Origin: Hordeum vulgare subsp. vulgare
Taxonomy: Eukaryota > Streptophyta > Magnoliopsida > Poales > Poaceae
Reading direction: 5' to 3'
Length of the DNA stretch: 64,000 nt
Assembly: GCF_904849725.1 (NCBI RefSeq)
Contig: NC_058524.1
Span: 28,241,001 to 28,305,000, forward strand
A program made the position numbers and the translations under genes. Within the stretch, counting starts at the first letter, position 1. The number at the start of each line of letters is the position of its first letter. Positions 42,028-54,795 of the stretch are shown here, piece by piece. Under the pieces are notes generated by a model. The model ran no database searches and was not told the DNA's origin. It saw only the letters and a list, made by a program, of their open reading frames with translations.

Positions 42028-45000
42028 AGGTGTCGGTCAACAGCGTGTGTAGACGAGTCGTAGCAAGCTACAAGGACTCCATTACACCGCGTGACATTTC
42101 CCCGAGGGGACAGATACAACAGCAAAGAAGGATACACGCCGGTCAATCAATGTGTCCGAAGAAGTAGCAAGCTACCAAGGCTCGGTGGAAGCACAAAGAG
42201 GCATTTCGCTGTAAAGATTACTACTAAAGGCACACAACTAGGTGTCGAATCCCACACATACCAATGCATTTCAAACATACACACAATATGCATGATATGT
42301 GTAGATACAACAATAGCATCACATCATAACTCTACGACTCATCAATTATTTAATAGGCTCCGAAGAGCCAACATAGTATAATGTTACAAACAGAGGGGTC
42401 ACATGACCCAACATTCAGAGCATACAAGCATCAAGCGGAAGTTACATGTCTGGGTATAGACATCTATTAAAAGCGGCTGGAAGAGCCTGAAAAGCTACAA
42501 CAACCCTACCATAGGAGCCAGACCACTATCTGGGTTCCCAAGCTAATCCATCGATGTTAACGTCAACAGGAAAACGTAGAGAGAACAACGTCTATCTGTG
42601 CAAAAATGAAAATAAGGAACAGTGAGTATGAAGGTACTCAACAAGACTTACATCAGAGTTAACTACATATGCATCATGCATCAATGAACGGGGTTGTGGG
42701 GTTTACTGCAGAAAAGCCAGCTTTGACCTTTGGCTAACCTAAACTACAACAATGTTTTATACCTCTCTTGTCTCCCTACGAGAGGGCGCACACGAGTCCA
42801 CATATCCACCACATCAATACACCACCATGGATCCTCTCTCGTCATCCTATGAGAAGGCCATCCATAGCACTCACTCTTATCTGGACCATTTTAAAGTACC
42901 CGTTAAAGTTATCTATGAACCATGTAAGTATCCAAGTAGTCCATATCCAAGGATAATTACCCTGCTGGGGTGTACTTCGTCACACATGCTCCCGCCAATT
43001 ATCGCCATGTGCACATAAAACAAGCACCTCAGCAACCTTCAAGCGGAAGTCCAGCGAGGGAGTCAGCCACGGACGTTAACCCACAATGACTCACGCACAA
43101 GGCAGTCGCCTATCTGAGTTGGAACCCATGATGGAAGTCCGGCCGGGGTTTCCAACATGTCCTCAAACGATGTGAGCAGGGCCCCAAGCCGGTAATGATT
43201 GGGCCGTTCATCCACTTAGCAGGTCGTGCCATAATCTATGAATGTTTCGAACTACTGCGACTCCTGGACTGAGAATAGAGTAGTTAATAGGCCGAGAGGG
43301 GTCGAGTTACCGGAACCCAATGTGCGGTAGTATCTAGTCTTGGAACACCAACACAAGATCTCAGGTCCTAAGTGCGGTATCAATGTGACAACCCGCCATG
43401 TACTCCTACATGGACTCTCATCACTACCTTTACCAAAACGGTTTCACATACTTAACTCTCATCAGTAGGATATGGTCATTCCAATTCATCATCCAGATGA
43501 TGAGACCAACTCAACTCTAAGCATAGCAAGCATATCAGGGTAATGGCACAACATGGCTCAAGCATCTACCAGGTATGCTAGGTTTCTTGGTTTAGCTATT
43601 TACTTTGACAAAGACATGTCATGCAAAGGAATGTGTTATCTATCATAACATAAGTAGTAGTTGAATCTTTATGTCCTAATACATAAGGGGTTTGCTTTCC
43701 TGTTGATCAGAAGAACTCAGCTGTTCTTCGATGTCGGTGATAACTACATCTCGCAAGGTCTATCAACAAGATCAACAAAGAACAAATTAAGCACGACAAA
43801 TGCTTCACAATGATGCATGAGCATGGCATGTTAAAATGATGCTGGTTTTATCTAATGCAAGTGATCACAAGTTAATTGGGGTTTGTTTGATCAATATAGA
43901 TCAATTCTAAACTCCAAATATAAGCATTTATATGCCTATTTTGTAATTGTCCTATTCAGCTAGTTCAAATTGTTCAAACATGCATGAATATGGTACCATT
44001 GGATTCCTTACATTTTTCTAATAATTTTTCATATATAAATTATTTTCATCCGAGTTATAATTTAATTTCTATGAATTTTTGAAGTTTCTACTAATTTCTG
44101 GATTTATTTTAAACTCTGAAATGAATTACTGCATCAGCACTGACGTCATCAGGTCAAACCAGCCGGGCCAGGTCAAACCTGACCAGTGGGGGCCACTGGT
44201 CAGTGACCCTGGGCTAAACCCGAGTTGACCTGCCCCTAATTGGGGTGTGACCCACGCGTGGGGCCCTGTGTCAGTGGCTGTGGGGTGCTAGTTAGGCACT
44301 AATGGCCGTGCCACGTCGGCGCTCGCCGGAAACTGGCCGGCGGCGACCAAACCGCGGCGGAGGACTCGACGGAGTTGGCTACAATCACGCTCCAAGGGGC
44401 CATTGTCCGCGCGGTTTGCGGCTACGCGAAGCTGGCGAAGCGACCGATCTAGCAGGGGCAACGGCTGGTCATGGGGGCGCCGGTGGAGGCACGCGGCGGC
44501 CCGAGTTTGGCATCGATGGGGAGCGGTGCCAGGGCGCGGGAAAAAGAGGGAAATAGAGGCGAAATGCTCCGCAGCTCACCACGGAACTGATGGGAGAAAC
44601 GCCGACGGAAGGGGAGCTCGGGGCAGGCCGAATCGACGGCGGCGGGGTCCGGTGGTCGGAGTTGGGAACGGCGGCGGCGAGGGCGATACAGCGGGCTTCG
44701 GCTCAATTCCTTCGGCGGGGAGGAGCAGCTCGTCGATGCGGGGAAGGGAGCAGGTCAGGGTGGTGTTGCTGTGTCCGGAGGGGCGCCGGTGACCTCAAGC
44801 CCGAGCTCGTCAATGGCGGAGGAGAGAAAGAGGGATGAGCAGGGGAGAAAGGGGAAAATGAAGAGAGGGGGAGGAGATAAGAGAGAGGGGGTCGTGCTGG
44901 TGTCGTGGAGGCGAGGAGGAGCTCCACGGCGAAGCAGGAGGTGGCTGCCGTGCTCGCCTTCTCCTTTGCCTATTGGCAGGAGGAGGAATACGACAGGGGT

Positions 45001-45484
45001 GGCTGGAGTGGGCTGGGCGTGCCACTTAGGCGCGAGGTAAGCTTCTGCTCCCTTTTCAGTTTTTGTATCTTTTCTGTTTCTGCCGTTTGTGTTTAGGCTT
45101 TAAATAAATTATTTAGCCATTTTATAAAACCCTGAAAAATATATTAGGTGGCATAATATAAATATCTAATGCCACACATTTATTTTCAGGAATTATGGAA
45201 CTATATTTTATATAGAGATAATATAATTCCACTCCAAATATTTGCTTGATTAAATCAAAAGTCCAACACAAAATGTTTCTGTGACCTAAAATATTAGTTG
45301 ACATTTTTATATCATGCCAATATTTTAATAAAATATTCGGAACATTTTCTTGGATCATTTTATAGCAATTTTTATATTGCTTATTTCCCAAAATTTGGTT
45401 CCTGAGGCTTGATCACTTCCCCATTTCAAATTCAATGCAATTTGAATTCAGCTTGGCAAGTAAAGTAAAACTAGGACTGTGACA
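42028..45484 (-). repeat. 3' LTR of a Gypsy element, left limit uncertain
   Basis: The right end is clear: on the minus strand TGTCACAGTCC follows the purine tract GTTTAGTGGGGGTGAGT and continues the pol fragment. The left end is proposed at TGTCGGTCAAC (42028) but could lie up to 42400. The LTR would be about 3.4 kb. It includes a GC-rich block (44290-45010) with meaningless open frames on both strands. Confidence 0.5.
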
Positions 45485-46885
45485 ACTCACCCCCACTAAA
45501 CAAGAATCTCGTCCTGAGATTCAGGCGTAGTCGGGAAGAGATCGGGGTACTCAAGCCGAAGACGATCTTCGCGCTCCCACGTTGCTTCATCCTCGGAATG
45601 ATGAGACCACTGAACCTTGAGAAACTTGATGTTGCGATGTCGAGTGCTTCGCTCGCTTTCATCAAGAATACGAACGGGATATTCTCGATATGAAATGTCA
45701 TCTTTGAGATCAAGCGTTTCGTGGTCCACTTCGCGGATAGGATCCTTGAAGTAACACCTGAGTTGAGAAAAGTGGAACACATCATGAACTTTGGAAAGTT
45801 GCGGAGGTAGTTCCAATTGGTAGGCAACCTCTCCTCGTTTAGCGAGAATGCGAAAAGGACCAATGTAACGAGGAGCCAATTTGCCTTTGATACCGAAACG
45901 ATGGGTAACCTTGAGAGGTGAAACCCGAAGTTAAGCCTTCTCGTCAACTTCATAACTTACTTCGTAATGACGACGGTCATATTGACTCTTTTGACGAGAT
46001 TAGGCGGTTTTTAAATTCTCAGGAATGATGCGAACTTGCTCTTCTGCCTCCTGGATCATATCCGGTCCAAAGTATTGTCTTTCACCGGTTTCTGACTAGT
46101 TTAATGGCATTCGACATCCTCTTCCATACAGAACTTCGAAAGGAGTTTTGCCCAGACTAGACTGGAAAATGATGTTATAAGCAAACTCGGCGAATGGAAT
46201 ACATTTCTCCGAGTTCATTCCGAATGAGATAACACACGCTCTGAGCATATCCTCGAGAATTTGATTGACTCTTTCTACTTGACCACTTGACTGAGGGTGA
46301 TAAGAAGTGCTAAAGGAGAGAAGAGTTCCCATAGCATTTTGGAAACTTTCCTAAAATAGAGAGGTGAAAAGACTTCCATGGTCTGAATTGATTTCCAGAG
46401 GAACACCATGAAGAGAAACTATTCGATAAATACATAGGTCTGCTAACTGACTAGCAGTTATACTCTCTCGAACTGGAAGGAAATGAGCAAATTTTGAAAG
46501 ACGATCGATGACCACGAAGATGGCATCAATCCCTTTCTTAGTCTTTGGAAAGCCGGTGATGAAATCCACACCGACCTTGTCCCATTTCCACTTAGGAATA
46601 GCCAAGGGCTGAAGAGTGCCAGCAGGCCTTTGATGTTCTGCCTTAACGCGACGACAAACGTCACAGTTAGCAATAAATTGAGCGATTTCTCTCTTCATTC
46701 GGGTCCACCAGAACCTCTGGCGTAGGTCCTGATACATCTTAGTACTACCGGGATGAATCGTGAGAGGATATTCATGAGCTTCCTTAAGGATCAATTCTCA
46801 CAGTTGTTGCTTCTTGGGAACAACCAAACGATTCTCAAAAAATGCAACACCTTTATCATTTACTAGGAAACGACCAGCATTGTTA
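45485..46885 (-). pseudogene. Gypsy pol fragment: end of RNase H region and integrase
   Basis: Minus-strand pieces in order. NKG-like text and VVPKKQQL near 46830. The H2C2 zinc-binding start of integrase at 46351-46794 (HEYPLTIHPGSTKMYQDLR, FIANCDVCRRVKAEHQRP), running into the core (WKWDKVGVDFITGFPKTKKG). The rest of the core at 46096-46332 (STSYHPQSSGQVERVNQILE). The C-terminal domain at 45496-45879 (YIGPFRILAKRGEVAYQLEL, KVQWSHHSEDEATWERED). The product would insert cDNA of a Ty3/Gypsy element. Stops and frame changes separate the pieces, and nothing remains of reverse transcriptase or gag beyond 46885, so the element is truncated. Confidence 0.82.
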
Positions 46886-47069
46886 ATATAGTTTTTTGGT
46901 GATGATAAACTATGTCATGCGAACTCGATGATCTTTTGAGTATTGATAGATGTCCGTTTGCCGCAAATCTTGTGTCCGTTTCCTTTCGATTTTATTTTCC
47001 GATCACGTAGATTATTTCGACATGCATGTGTAGTATGGATATAGGACGCCAGAATGAGACATGTGGATG

Positions 47070-47862
47070 TTTTTTTTCGGAAAAGCAGGTTCAAACCCCC
47101 TGCCTCTGCATCAATCGATGCATACGGCCATTTTTATTAATTATTCAACATAGGTCTAACAAGAACATACATCAAACCATCCGAAGCTACCACTCACACC
47201 TAAGAAACTCGATAATGTGGAGTGCTCTCATTCCCCATATCTAAAACCGGTGCCGTCATTGATCCATCCACATATCGTATCGGAACCCACAGCCGGTGCA
47301 ACAGACATAAAGCGGAAACCACATGCACATGTTTTAGATGCCGCCATCATCATCAGGCCGCTGACCCATCTTCAGGAGAGAGAACAGTATCATCCTTGAC
47401 AGTCCATCCATCCGCGACGCCACCATGGCTTGTCAGTCCAGACGCGAAGATTCTGGAAGATCTGTCGTGCGTAGCACCTGCCGACCAGGCATGACATAGC
47501 GTAGTACCTGTCGACCACGCAAGACTTGACATCTTCACTGAAAGCTCCGTGCAAGATGATCGACGCCACCACGGCGCCAAACAGCGCCACCGCCCTAGGC
47601 TCATTCGTCCAGACACGAAGATTCTGGAAGAACTGTCGTGCGTAGCACCTACCAACCAGGCATGACTCCGCGTAGCACCTGTCGGCCAGGCATGACTTAA
47701 CAGTTCCAACAAATCTTCGAGCCAGACGAAGCCGCTCCATCTCCTGCCTCTGTCATCTAGCCTTGCTCCACAAAGGATGCTCCCAAGAGAGATACGACAC
47801 CGCAGTACCGCCATCGTCCGATCTGGAAAGTCAGATCTTAGGGTTTCCCCCGAAGCAGTGCC
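47070..47862 (-). mobile_element. Retroposon copy 3, minus strand, 5' end cut by a CACTA element
   Basis: The T run at 47070-47077 is the tail in reverse, followed by the family 3' end. Shared peptide text with 30517-31017 (GTASGETLRSDF, HAWPTGATRSHAWLVGATHD) shows the same family at clear but imperfect identity. Similarity ends at 47862, directly before CACTA at 47866. Confidence 0.75.
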
Positions 47863-47865
47863 CAC

Positions 47866-48330
47866 CACTACAAGGAATATGCTAATACACGACGCTATTT
47901 TTTCGTCGCTACATCGTCACGGTTTTTAATTTACGACGATCTCACGACGAAAAACCAAGCGTCGAAAACGGAGCGTCAGAAATGAAGAGCATCGACGTTT
48001 TGATCAAAATCGTCGTAACTTTTACGACGATGCCTCTATCGTCGTAACCTTTACGACGATCCTAAATCGGCGTTGGCAATCAAACCCAGTCCTACGTGGC
48101 AGTCCTACGTGGCAAAATTACGACGAAATCAAAACATCATGGTTGAAATCAGCCCAACCCATTTCAATTGATCACATGGGCTGATTTTATTTTTTTGGGC
48201 TTTTTCTTATTGGACTTCTTTTGGGACTTTGCCTATTTACAGCCACTTTAGTATGTTTTTTTCGAATTTTTTTTATCATTATAATTTGGGCCCTGGACTT
48301 TAAGTTCCAAATACATTTGGTCCAATTTCA
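47866..48330. mobile_element. Terminus of a second CACTA element
   Basis: CACTACAAGGAATATG is a typical CACTA end. It is followed by dense subterminal repeats with ACGACGA, TCGTCGTAA and TTTTCGTCG up to about 48075. The opposite end is not in the window or is lost. It interrupts the retroposon on its left. Confidence 0.7.
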
Positions 48331-48595
48331 GTTTTGGCCTTTTTCATTTTTGAATTCAGCAACTTTTTGTTCCTGAACTTGGTTTCATTTCTATTTGTTG
48401 GGCCTTTGCAACCCAATTATTTGTCCAATATTAAATCCAACACTATTTCATATTCAAATCAAGAATACTCCAACTCAAATTAAAATCATCCATCATATAA
48501 CATCACATAATACATCTCCCAAGTTTACATAACACAATACGTCTCCCAGGTTCACATAATACATCTCCCAGGTTCACATAATACATCTTTCAGGT
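48331..48595. other. AT-rich sequence with short direct repeats
   Basis: ACATAATACATCTCCCAGGTT-like units recur three to four times at 48508-48610. Confidence 0.6.
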
Positions 48596-48714
48596 TTACA
48601 TAATACATCCAAACTCCAAGTCGTTCTCCTCCTTGGGCTGGATGGCGCCTGCAACAGCCACCTGCTTCTGCATCTCCTCGGCGATCCTCTTCAGGTGCTC
48701 CATGTTGTCAGGGC
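48596..48714 (-). pseudogene. Possible terminal exon, BTF3-like
   Basis: After an acceptor (ATTGTTGCAG) the minus strand reads PDNMEHLKRIAEEMQKQVA followed by VAGAIQPKEENDLEFGCIM and a stop at 48596-48598. The start resembles the C-terminal region of BTF3/NAC-beta proteins (LGPDNLxxLxxLAEQFQKQ). BTF3 is a ribosome-bound chaperone subunit and transcription cofactor. Only this exon is visible. It lies inside or beside a CACTA element, so it may be a captured gene fragment. It could also be the last exon of the unrecognised gene at 49880-50035. The assignment is tentative. Confidence 0.3.
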
Positions 48715-48719
48715 CTGCA

Positions 48720-49570
48720 ACAATTAGACAGATTTTAAAAAGTATCAGAAGGCGATGTCATTGTGATGAATAAGTCCATATGGCAAAAAGGTAGGAACAC
48801 AGGTCATCACACGATGCCTTGTTCCTGTGCAAAGCCATCGAAAAGAGTACTAACTAAGCACTACACTATCATGGTTGACTTAACAAATGCGTTGAGCGGT
48901 CAATAATTCACAGAAATAGAAATACATAACATCATTTCTCATGTAATGCCCAAAGTGGTTTAAACTTGATGGATTGAATAATTGTTCAGTGGACTTTGGC
49001 AAAGTGGTTTTGACTGCCCTTTCCTCATCAGTGGTTCATAGGAAACAGGGCATGTGAATAACTTGGTTATTGAAGCATCATTCTGCTCTATTTTGATCTC
49101 CTGAAACTGTTCGCATGGTGAGCGTCAGTTTCACACGGTATGAATAAAGTTCAACCTTGGCATAACACAAAACGCTTACACTTAACGCGACTGTAAACTA
49201 TGCTAGGAGTATTAAACAGGATGCTTCTTGTCCGAAGCATACACCATCAGTTGCTAGTAAGATCATCTGTTCAGAGTTAAATAGTAGGAGTATAAGCTAC
49301 TAGATTGCAGAGACCACTCATTCTATGCATGTAGGACAATATAAGTACAGATATCAGCAGTCATATAACTTGTTGGTAGCTCAGTCACTGGTAGCCAAAT
49401 ACCAGCGAGCAGTGCAGGCCATGACTCACACATCACCTCCCCAAACTAAAAATACCTGCTAAACTTATGCCCATCTCGGATCAATTGATCACTCTTGGAG
49501 CAAATACAAAGCCCGCAGGTTCCTGCCAAAGCCCCGCATAGGCATGACACCAAACATTTGGTGTGCGACA
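48720..49570. other. Spacer or intron-like sequence
   Basis: No exon that I can support between the BTF3-like exon and the GC-rich fragment at 49880. Confidence 0.4.
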
Positions 49571-49665
49571 ACCATTGCCCTTTTTTTTCAAGCGCACACA
49601 ACGCGTACCCTGAGATATTTTTTTCGAGCGCACACAACGCATCCCCTGAGATTTTTTTTTTCGAT
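49571..49665. repeat. Tandem duplication of about 48 bp
   Basis: TTTTTTTCAAGCGCACACAA and TTTTTTTCGAGCGCACACAA begin two units, both containing CCCTGAGAT. Confidence 0.8.
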
Positions 49666-49879
49666 AAAGATTCCCTGAGATGAGAATCAGCTACAGAAAA
49701 CAGGGGGATGCATTCCAATTCCTGGAAAATAAGTGAATCAGATCGCTCCTAAATTGATGCTAACATCAATTACCCCCCTCCAACAGATCTAACAGGGTTC
49801 AAAACTAAAGAAAGTGTATCTATGATCGAGAGATGCGGAGGGGAGCAAGAGGCATACGGTCTTGGGTTTCCCCGGGTGG

Positions 49880-50035
49880 CGGAGGATTGTAAAGACGAGC
49901 TGCTGGCGCGGGAGGACGCAGAAGAGGTGGACGAGGTGCTCAGCCTCATCCTCGACGACAGCGGCGACGCGGGCGCGTCCGACGTCGGGCTCGAAGATGG
50001 CGGTCCTGCCAGTCGAAGAGCTGGTCGCTGAAGTC
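49880..50035 (-). pseudogene. Fragment related to the gene at 63610-63987
   Basis: The minus-strand frame IFEPDVGRARVAAVVEDEAE continues HLVHLFCVLPRQQLV and matches AIFEPDVCRARVAAVVGDEA and its continuation in the copy at 63987. Similarity ends after about 40 residues. The sequence before the match (MADFSDQLFDWQD, in another frame) differs from the MSYVNL start of the other copy. I do not recognise the protein family. The fragment is short and has no conserved splice border at its end. Confidence 0.6.
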
Positions 50036-50159
50036 TGCCATTGTCATCATAAGGAATGTCACCGCTACCCGCCTAGAGAGAGCCACATCGTCACCAGTCC
50101 TGCAGGGTAGCGATTTACATCAGGTGCACAGTAGAAATGGAGCAATCTTTTCTGAACTT

Positions 50160-50335
50160 CAAATTCTCATTCAGTTTGGATAAGGTGCTAGTTTGCTTAG
50201 CAATTCCCTTTTGCACAGCAGAAGCAACACCGCCTTTTTTGAATCAAAATTCTCTTTTTTCCAGGACTATGAAAATTCTCACTGAGTTTGGATTAAGGTG
50301 CAGCTACTAGTTTGCTTAGCAATTTCCCTTTTGCT
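50160..50335. repeat. Imperfect tandem duplication, about 115 bp apart
   Basis: AAATTCTCATTCAGTTTGGAT and AAAATTCTCACTGAGTTTGG open two units, both with CTAGTTTGCTTAGCAATT. Confidence 0.75.
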
Positions 50336-50339
50336 TCAC

Positions 50340-50811
50340 TCGGGTGCCGAGTTCGGAACCGATTTTTTTAATAGTGAATCATGAATCAATTGATAATTGA
50401 AAGTATTTCGACAACATATGTTGCAGCAGAAAAAATTAAATAGACATACTACAAATCTAACTTATCTTGTCAAGATGCCACATAATCTTGCAAAATTGAC
50501 ATAACTAAGTTTTTCTCTCATAGCAACATGAGTGAGGTTAATTTGCCCGACACAAAGTTGCGAGATACAAAAAATTCCTAATCCTGAATCTTGATAAACA
50601 CTGCATGAACGCCTAATCCTAAAGCTAGCTTGCAACTTGTAATGATCAATGAAGCAAGAGTACTTGATCCTCAAATTTTTAATCTATCATGAGTGAACTC
50701 TATACATCTGTCAGTATATGTTTCGAAGAAACGCCTAATCCTAATAGGAAACATACAGTACTTAATTATCATCTTGGTCATAACCATGGATTTCTCGGTG
50801 AACTCTATGTG
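50340..50811. other. AT-rich spacer, left flank of the CACTA insertion
   Basis: Contains ACGCCTAATCCTAA twice (50610 and 50731). No gene seen. Confidence 0.5.
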
Positions 50812-50845
50812 TCTCACTAGTAGAAAACGGGCCTTTGGCCTGGAC

Positions 50846-51054
50846 CCTTTAGTCCCGGCCTGCCTCTGGGCCGGGACTAAAGGCCCGGCCACGTCGCCCC
50901 AATTCTCATATCCTCCCTCGAGGCTTTAGTCCCGGCCCGTAAGGAGCCTTTAGTCCCGGTTCGTGTCCCAAGCCGGGACTAAAGGGCTACGCGGTGGGCA
51001 GCCCGCATGTGCGCCACCTTTAGTCCCGGTTTGTGTCTCAAACCGGGACTAAAG
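50846..51054. repeat. Left subterminal array of TTTAGTCCCGG motifs
   Basis: Inverted pairs (TTTAGTCCCGG...CCGGGACTAAAG) at about 50848-50883, 50926-50982 and 51019-51054. In En/Spm such repeated subterminal motifs bind the TNPA protein; here binding is inferred. Confidence 0.85.
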
Positions 51055-51063
51055 TCCTCTGCC

Positions 51064-51072
51064 TATATATAG
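51064..51072 (+). promoter_or_regulatory. TATA box of the CACTA transposase gene
   Basis: TATATATAG begins 9 bases after the last CCGGGACTAAAG of the left array. The transposase ATG is about 300 bases downstream. Confidence 0.75.
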
Positions 51073-51370
51073 CACAGCCCCCCCTCTCCCCTCTTCGTTG
51101 CATTTTTCTTGGATGGAGGATTGTGGGTGGGTGCTTGCTCTCCACTTTTTTTGATGCACTAGAGGTGTTTGTTGAAATGTGTGTTAGAGCGATGCCGCTT
51201 CAGTTCACCGAACACAACTACGATATGAGATGCCCGAGCCACGCTTAAACCTCTTCCTCTTTATTTCTACTTATTCTAAAAGGTTAGCAACTATATTTCC
51301 TCGTTTAGACCGTGCGGTACTAATTTCTAGGATCGTGATTGTATTTGATATACTGTCGTATAACGCAGAG

Positions 51371-54300
51371 ATGAGCCATCCATGGATGTACGGTGATCGA
51401 CGCACAACCGCTTCCAGAGAAGGTGTGCATTCTTTTCGAGATGCAACCGATGCGAACAAGCATGGTGGTGGCTATATGTTTTGTCCATGTGTTGAATGTC
51501 GGAATGAGAAGGATTACACTTCCTCAAGAGTCATTCAGAGCCACCTGCTTCGGTCCGGTTTTATGTCGGGCTATAATGTTTGGACCAAGCACGGAGAAAG
51601 AGGGGTTATGATGGAAGACGACAAAGAAGAAGAAGAGAATGATGATGACAACTACCAATCTATGTTCCTTGAGTATGCTGATACCGCAATGGAAGACAAT
51701 GAAGAAGAAGATCAGGATGAAGAACCGGAACCAGATGAGCCCGCTGATGATCTTGGCCGGGTCATTTCTGATGCACGGCGAGGTTGCGACACAGAAAAGG
51801 AGAGGTTGCAGTTCGAGCAGATGTTACAGGACCACAACAAATTGTTGTACCCAACTTGTGAAGATGGCCAGAAGAAGCTGGGTAGCACACTGGAATTGCT
51901 GAAGTGGAAGGCAGAGACCGGTGTGACTGACTCGTCATTCGAAAAGTTGCTGGTACTGATGAAGAAGATGCTTCCAAGAAAGAACGAATTGCCCGCCAGC
52001 ACGTACGAAGCAAAGAAGCTTGTCTGCCCTCTAGGATTAGACGTGCAGAAGATACATGCATGCCCTAATGACTGCATCCTCTACCGCGGTGAGAAGTACG
52101 AGAATATGGATAAATGCCCGGTATGCACTGCATTGCGGTATAAGATCAGAAAAGATGACCCTGGTGATATTGAGGGCGAGCCACCCAGGAAGAGGGTTCC
52201 TGCCAAGGTGATGTGGTATGCTCCTATAATACCACGGTTGAAATGTCTGTTCAGAAATAAAGACCATGCGAAGTTGTTGTGATGGCACATGGAAGATCGT
52301 ATGAAAGACGATAAGTTGAGGCACACCGCTGATGGTCGGCAGTGGAGAAAAATCGAGAGAGAGTTCCCGAGATTTGCAGCTGACGCAAGGAACTTATGGT
52401 TAGGTTTGAGTACAGATGGCATGAATCCTTTTGGGGAGCAGAGTTGCAGTCACAGCACCTGGCCCGTTACTCTATGTATCTACAACCTTCCTCCTTGGTT
52501 GTGCGTGAAGCGGAAGTTCATTATGATGCCAGTGCTTATACAAGGTCCAAAGCAAGCCGGCAACGATATTAATGTGTACCTAAGGCCATTAGTTGATGAA
52601 CTTTTACAGATGTGGGCCGAACCAGGTGTACGTGTGTGGGACGAGCACAAACAAGAGGAATTTGACCTTCGAGCGTTGCTTTTCATAACCATCAATGATT
52701 GGCCTGCTCTTAGTAACATTTCAGGTCAGTCAAACAAGGGATACAATGCATGCACGCACTGTTTGGATCAGACAGAAAGTATATATCTCGACAACTGTAG
52801 GAAGAATGTGTATCCGTACAATCGTTGTTTTCTTCCGCCCAAGCATCCCTTCAAGAAAAAAGGCAAGCATTTCAATGGCAAGGCAGAACCCCGGGGGAAG
52901 CCTGTCATCCGTACTGGTGCTGAAGTATTTGATATGGTCAAAGATTTAAAAGTAATCTTTGGAAAGGGTCCTGGCAGCCAACCTGTTCCTAACGGCCCTG
53001 ATAAGCGCGTACCCATGTGGAAGAAGAAATCTATATTTTGGGAGCTACCCTACTGGGAAGTCCATGAGGTCCGCTCGGCAATCGACGTGATGCACCTGAC
53101 GAAGAATCTCTGCGTGAATATTCTAGGCTTCCTGGGCTTGTATGGGAAGTCAAAAGATACACCGGAAGCACGGGAGGACCAGGAACGTCATAAAGGAAGA
53201 GATGGCATGCATCGAGGGCAGTTTCAAGGGCGTGCCAGCTACGTTCTTACTAAGGAAGAGAAGGAAATCTTCTTTGAAGTCCTTTTCAGTATCAAGGTCC
53301 CGACTGGCTTCTCGTCGAATATAAAGGGAATCGTAAATATGAAAGACAAAAAATTCCAAAACCTAAAGTCTCATGACTGCCACGTGCTTATGACGCAATT
53401 GCTTCCGGTTGCATTGAGGGGAATTCTACCGGAAAATGTTCGCCTGGCAATTGTGAAGGTATGTGCATTTCTCAATGCAATTTCTCAGAAGGTAATCGAT
53501 CGAGAAAGTCTATCAGGGTTACAGATTGATGTGGTCCAATGTCTGGTCAGCTTTGAGTTGTTGTTCCCGCCATCCTTCTTCAATATAATGACACACCTCC
53601 TAGTTGACCTAGTCGAAGAGATTAGAATTCTCGGTCCTGTGTTTCTACACAATATGTTCCCCTTCGAGAGGTTCATGGGAGTCTTAAAGAAATATGTTCG
53701 TAACCGTGCTAGGCCAGAAGGAAGCATCTCCAAGGGCTATGGAACAGAGGAGGTCATTGAGTTTTGTGTGGACTTTCTTCCTGACCTTAAGCCGATTGGT
53801 GTTCCCGAATCTCGGTATGAGGGTAGGCTGACAGGAAAAGGCACACTAGGAAGGAAAGCAAAAGTATGTATGGACGGGCATTCTTTCTCTCAAGCACACT
53901 ACACAGTTCTACACAATTCCACCGTGGTGGCTCCGTATATCGTGAGACACAAGAATATTCTACGCTCCGAAAACCCGGGGAAGGCTGACTCTTGGATTAA
54001 AGGGGAACACGAGAAGACTTTCGGCAGTTGGTTGCAGACACATCTCATGAATGACGACACCGTTGGAGATGAGCTGTACTGTTTGGCCAGGCCACCATCT
54101 TCGACTATAAGTACTTTCCAAGGGTATGAGATAAATGGGAATACATTTTACACGGTTGCCCAAGATAAAAAGAGCACCAACCAAAATAGTGGTGTCCGCT
54201 TTGATGCAACAGACGAGAATGGGCACTGTTTGGAAACATATTACGGGTACATAGAGGAGATATGGGAACTTGACTATGGACCTACTTTTATGATCCCTTT

Positions 54301-54688
54301 ATTTCGGTGCAAATGGGTGAAGCTGACAGGAGGCGGGTTAGTTGTAGACCAAAAGTACGGCATGACAACAGTGGATCTTAACAATCTTGCATACATGGAC
54401 GAACCATTTATCCTAGCCAATGATGTCGCTCAGGTTTTCTATGTGAAAGACATGTCTACATTAACGAGAAAAAGAAATCAGCAAAAGAAGATATCATCCG
54501 ATGAGCCAAAACGCCACATAGTTCTTTCAGGGAAAAGAAACATCGTGGGAGTAGATGACAAGACAGACATGTCAGAAGATTATAATAAGTTTCATGAAAT
54601 TCCGCCCTTCAAAGTGAAAACTGACCCAAGCATCCTACTGAATGATGAAGATTCTCCATGGCTACGACCCAGAAGAAAACAGAAATAA
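51371..54688 (+). pseudogene. TNP2/TNPD-like transposase, one nonsense codon (1105 codons)
   Basis: The ATG at 51371 is chosen because the transposase-associated domain starts there (MSHPWMYGDRRT, with MFCPCVECRNEKDY and IQSHLLRSGF, residues 1-80). An acidic linker follows. One TGA at 52280-52282 interrupts AKLL*WHMEDRMKDDKLRH; the frame is the same on both sides. The Transposase_21 region holds DGMNPFGEQ, WPVTLCIYNLPPWLCVKRKF and HNKG-like NACTHCL near residues 350-480. The DUF4218-like region is near 660-790 (LMTQLLPVALRGILPENVR, LHNMFPFERFMGVLKKYVRN). The DUF4216-like region is near 940-1020 (YYGYIEEIWELDYGPTFMIP and LFRCKWVKL). The enzyme cuts and moves CACTA ends. The single stop fits a C to T change at a CGA codon. 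Otherwise the protein is full length, so the family may have active members. Confidence 0.92.
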
Positions 54689-54795
54689 TAGATAGGAATA
54701 TTGGTGCAATAATGTAATAATGTATTAAACCTTTTATGTAATGCATGTATGGAACGTACTAAATTTCAAACACTTTTCATTTTCATATTATCCAT

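Noticed and set aside
44302..45096. Arg/Gly-rich frames on both strands
   Set aside because: They fall in the GC-rich block of the Gypsy LTR. No splice signals or motifs.
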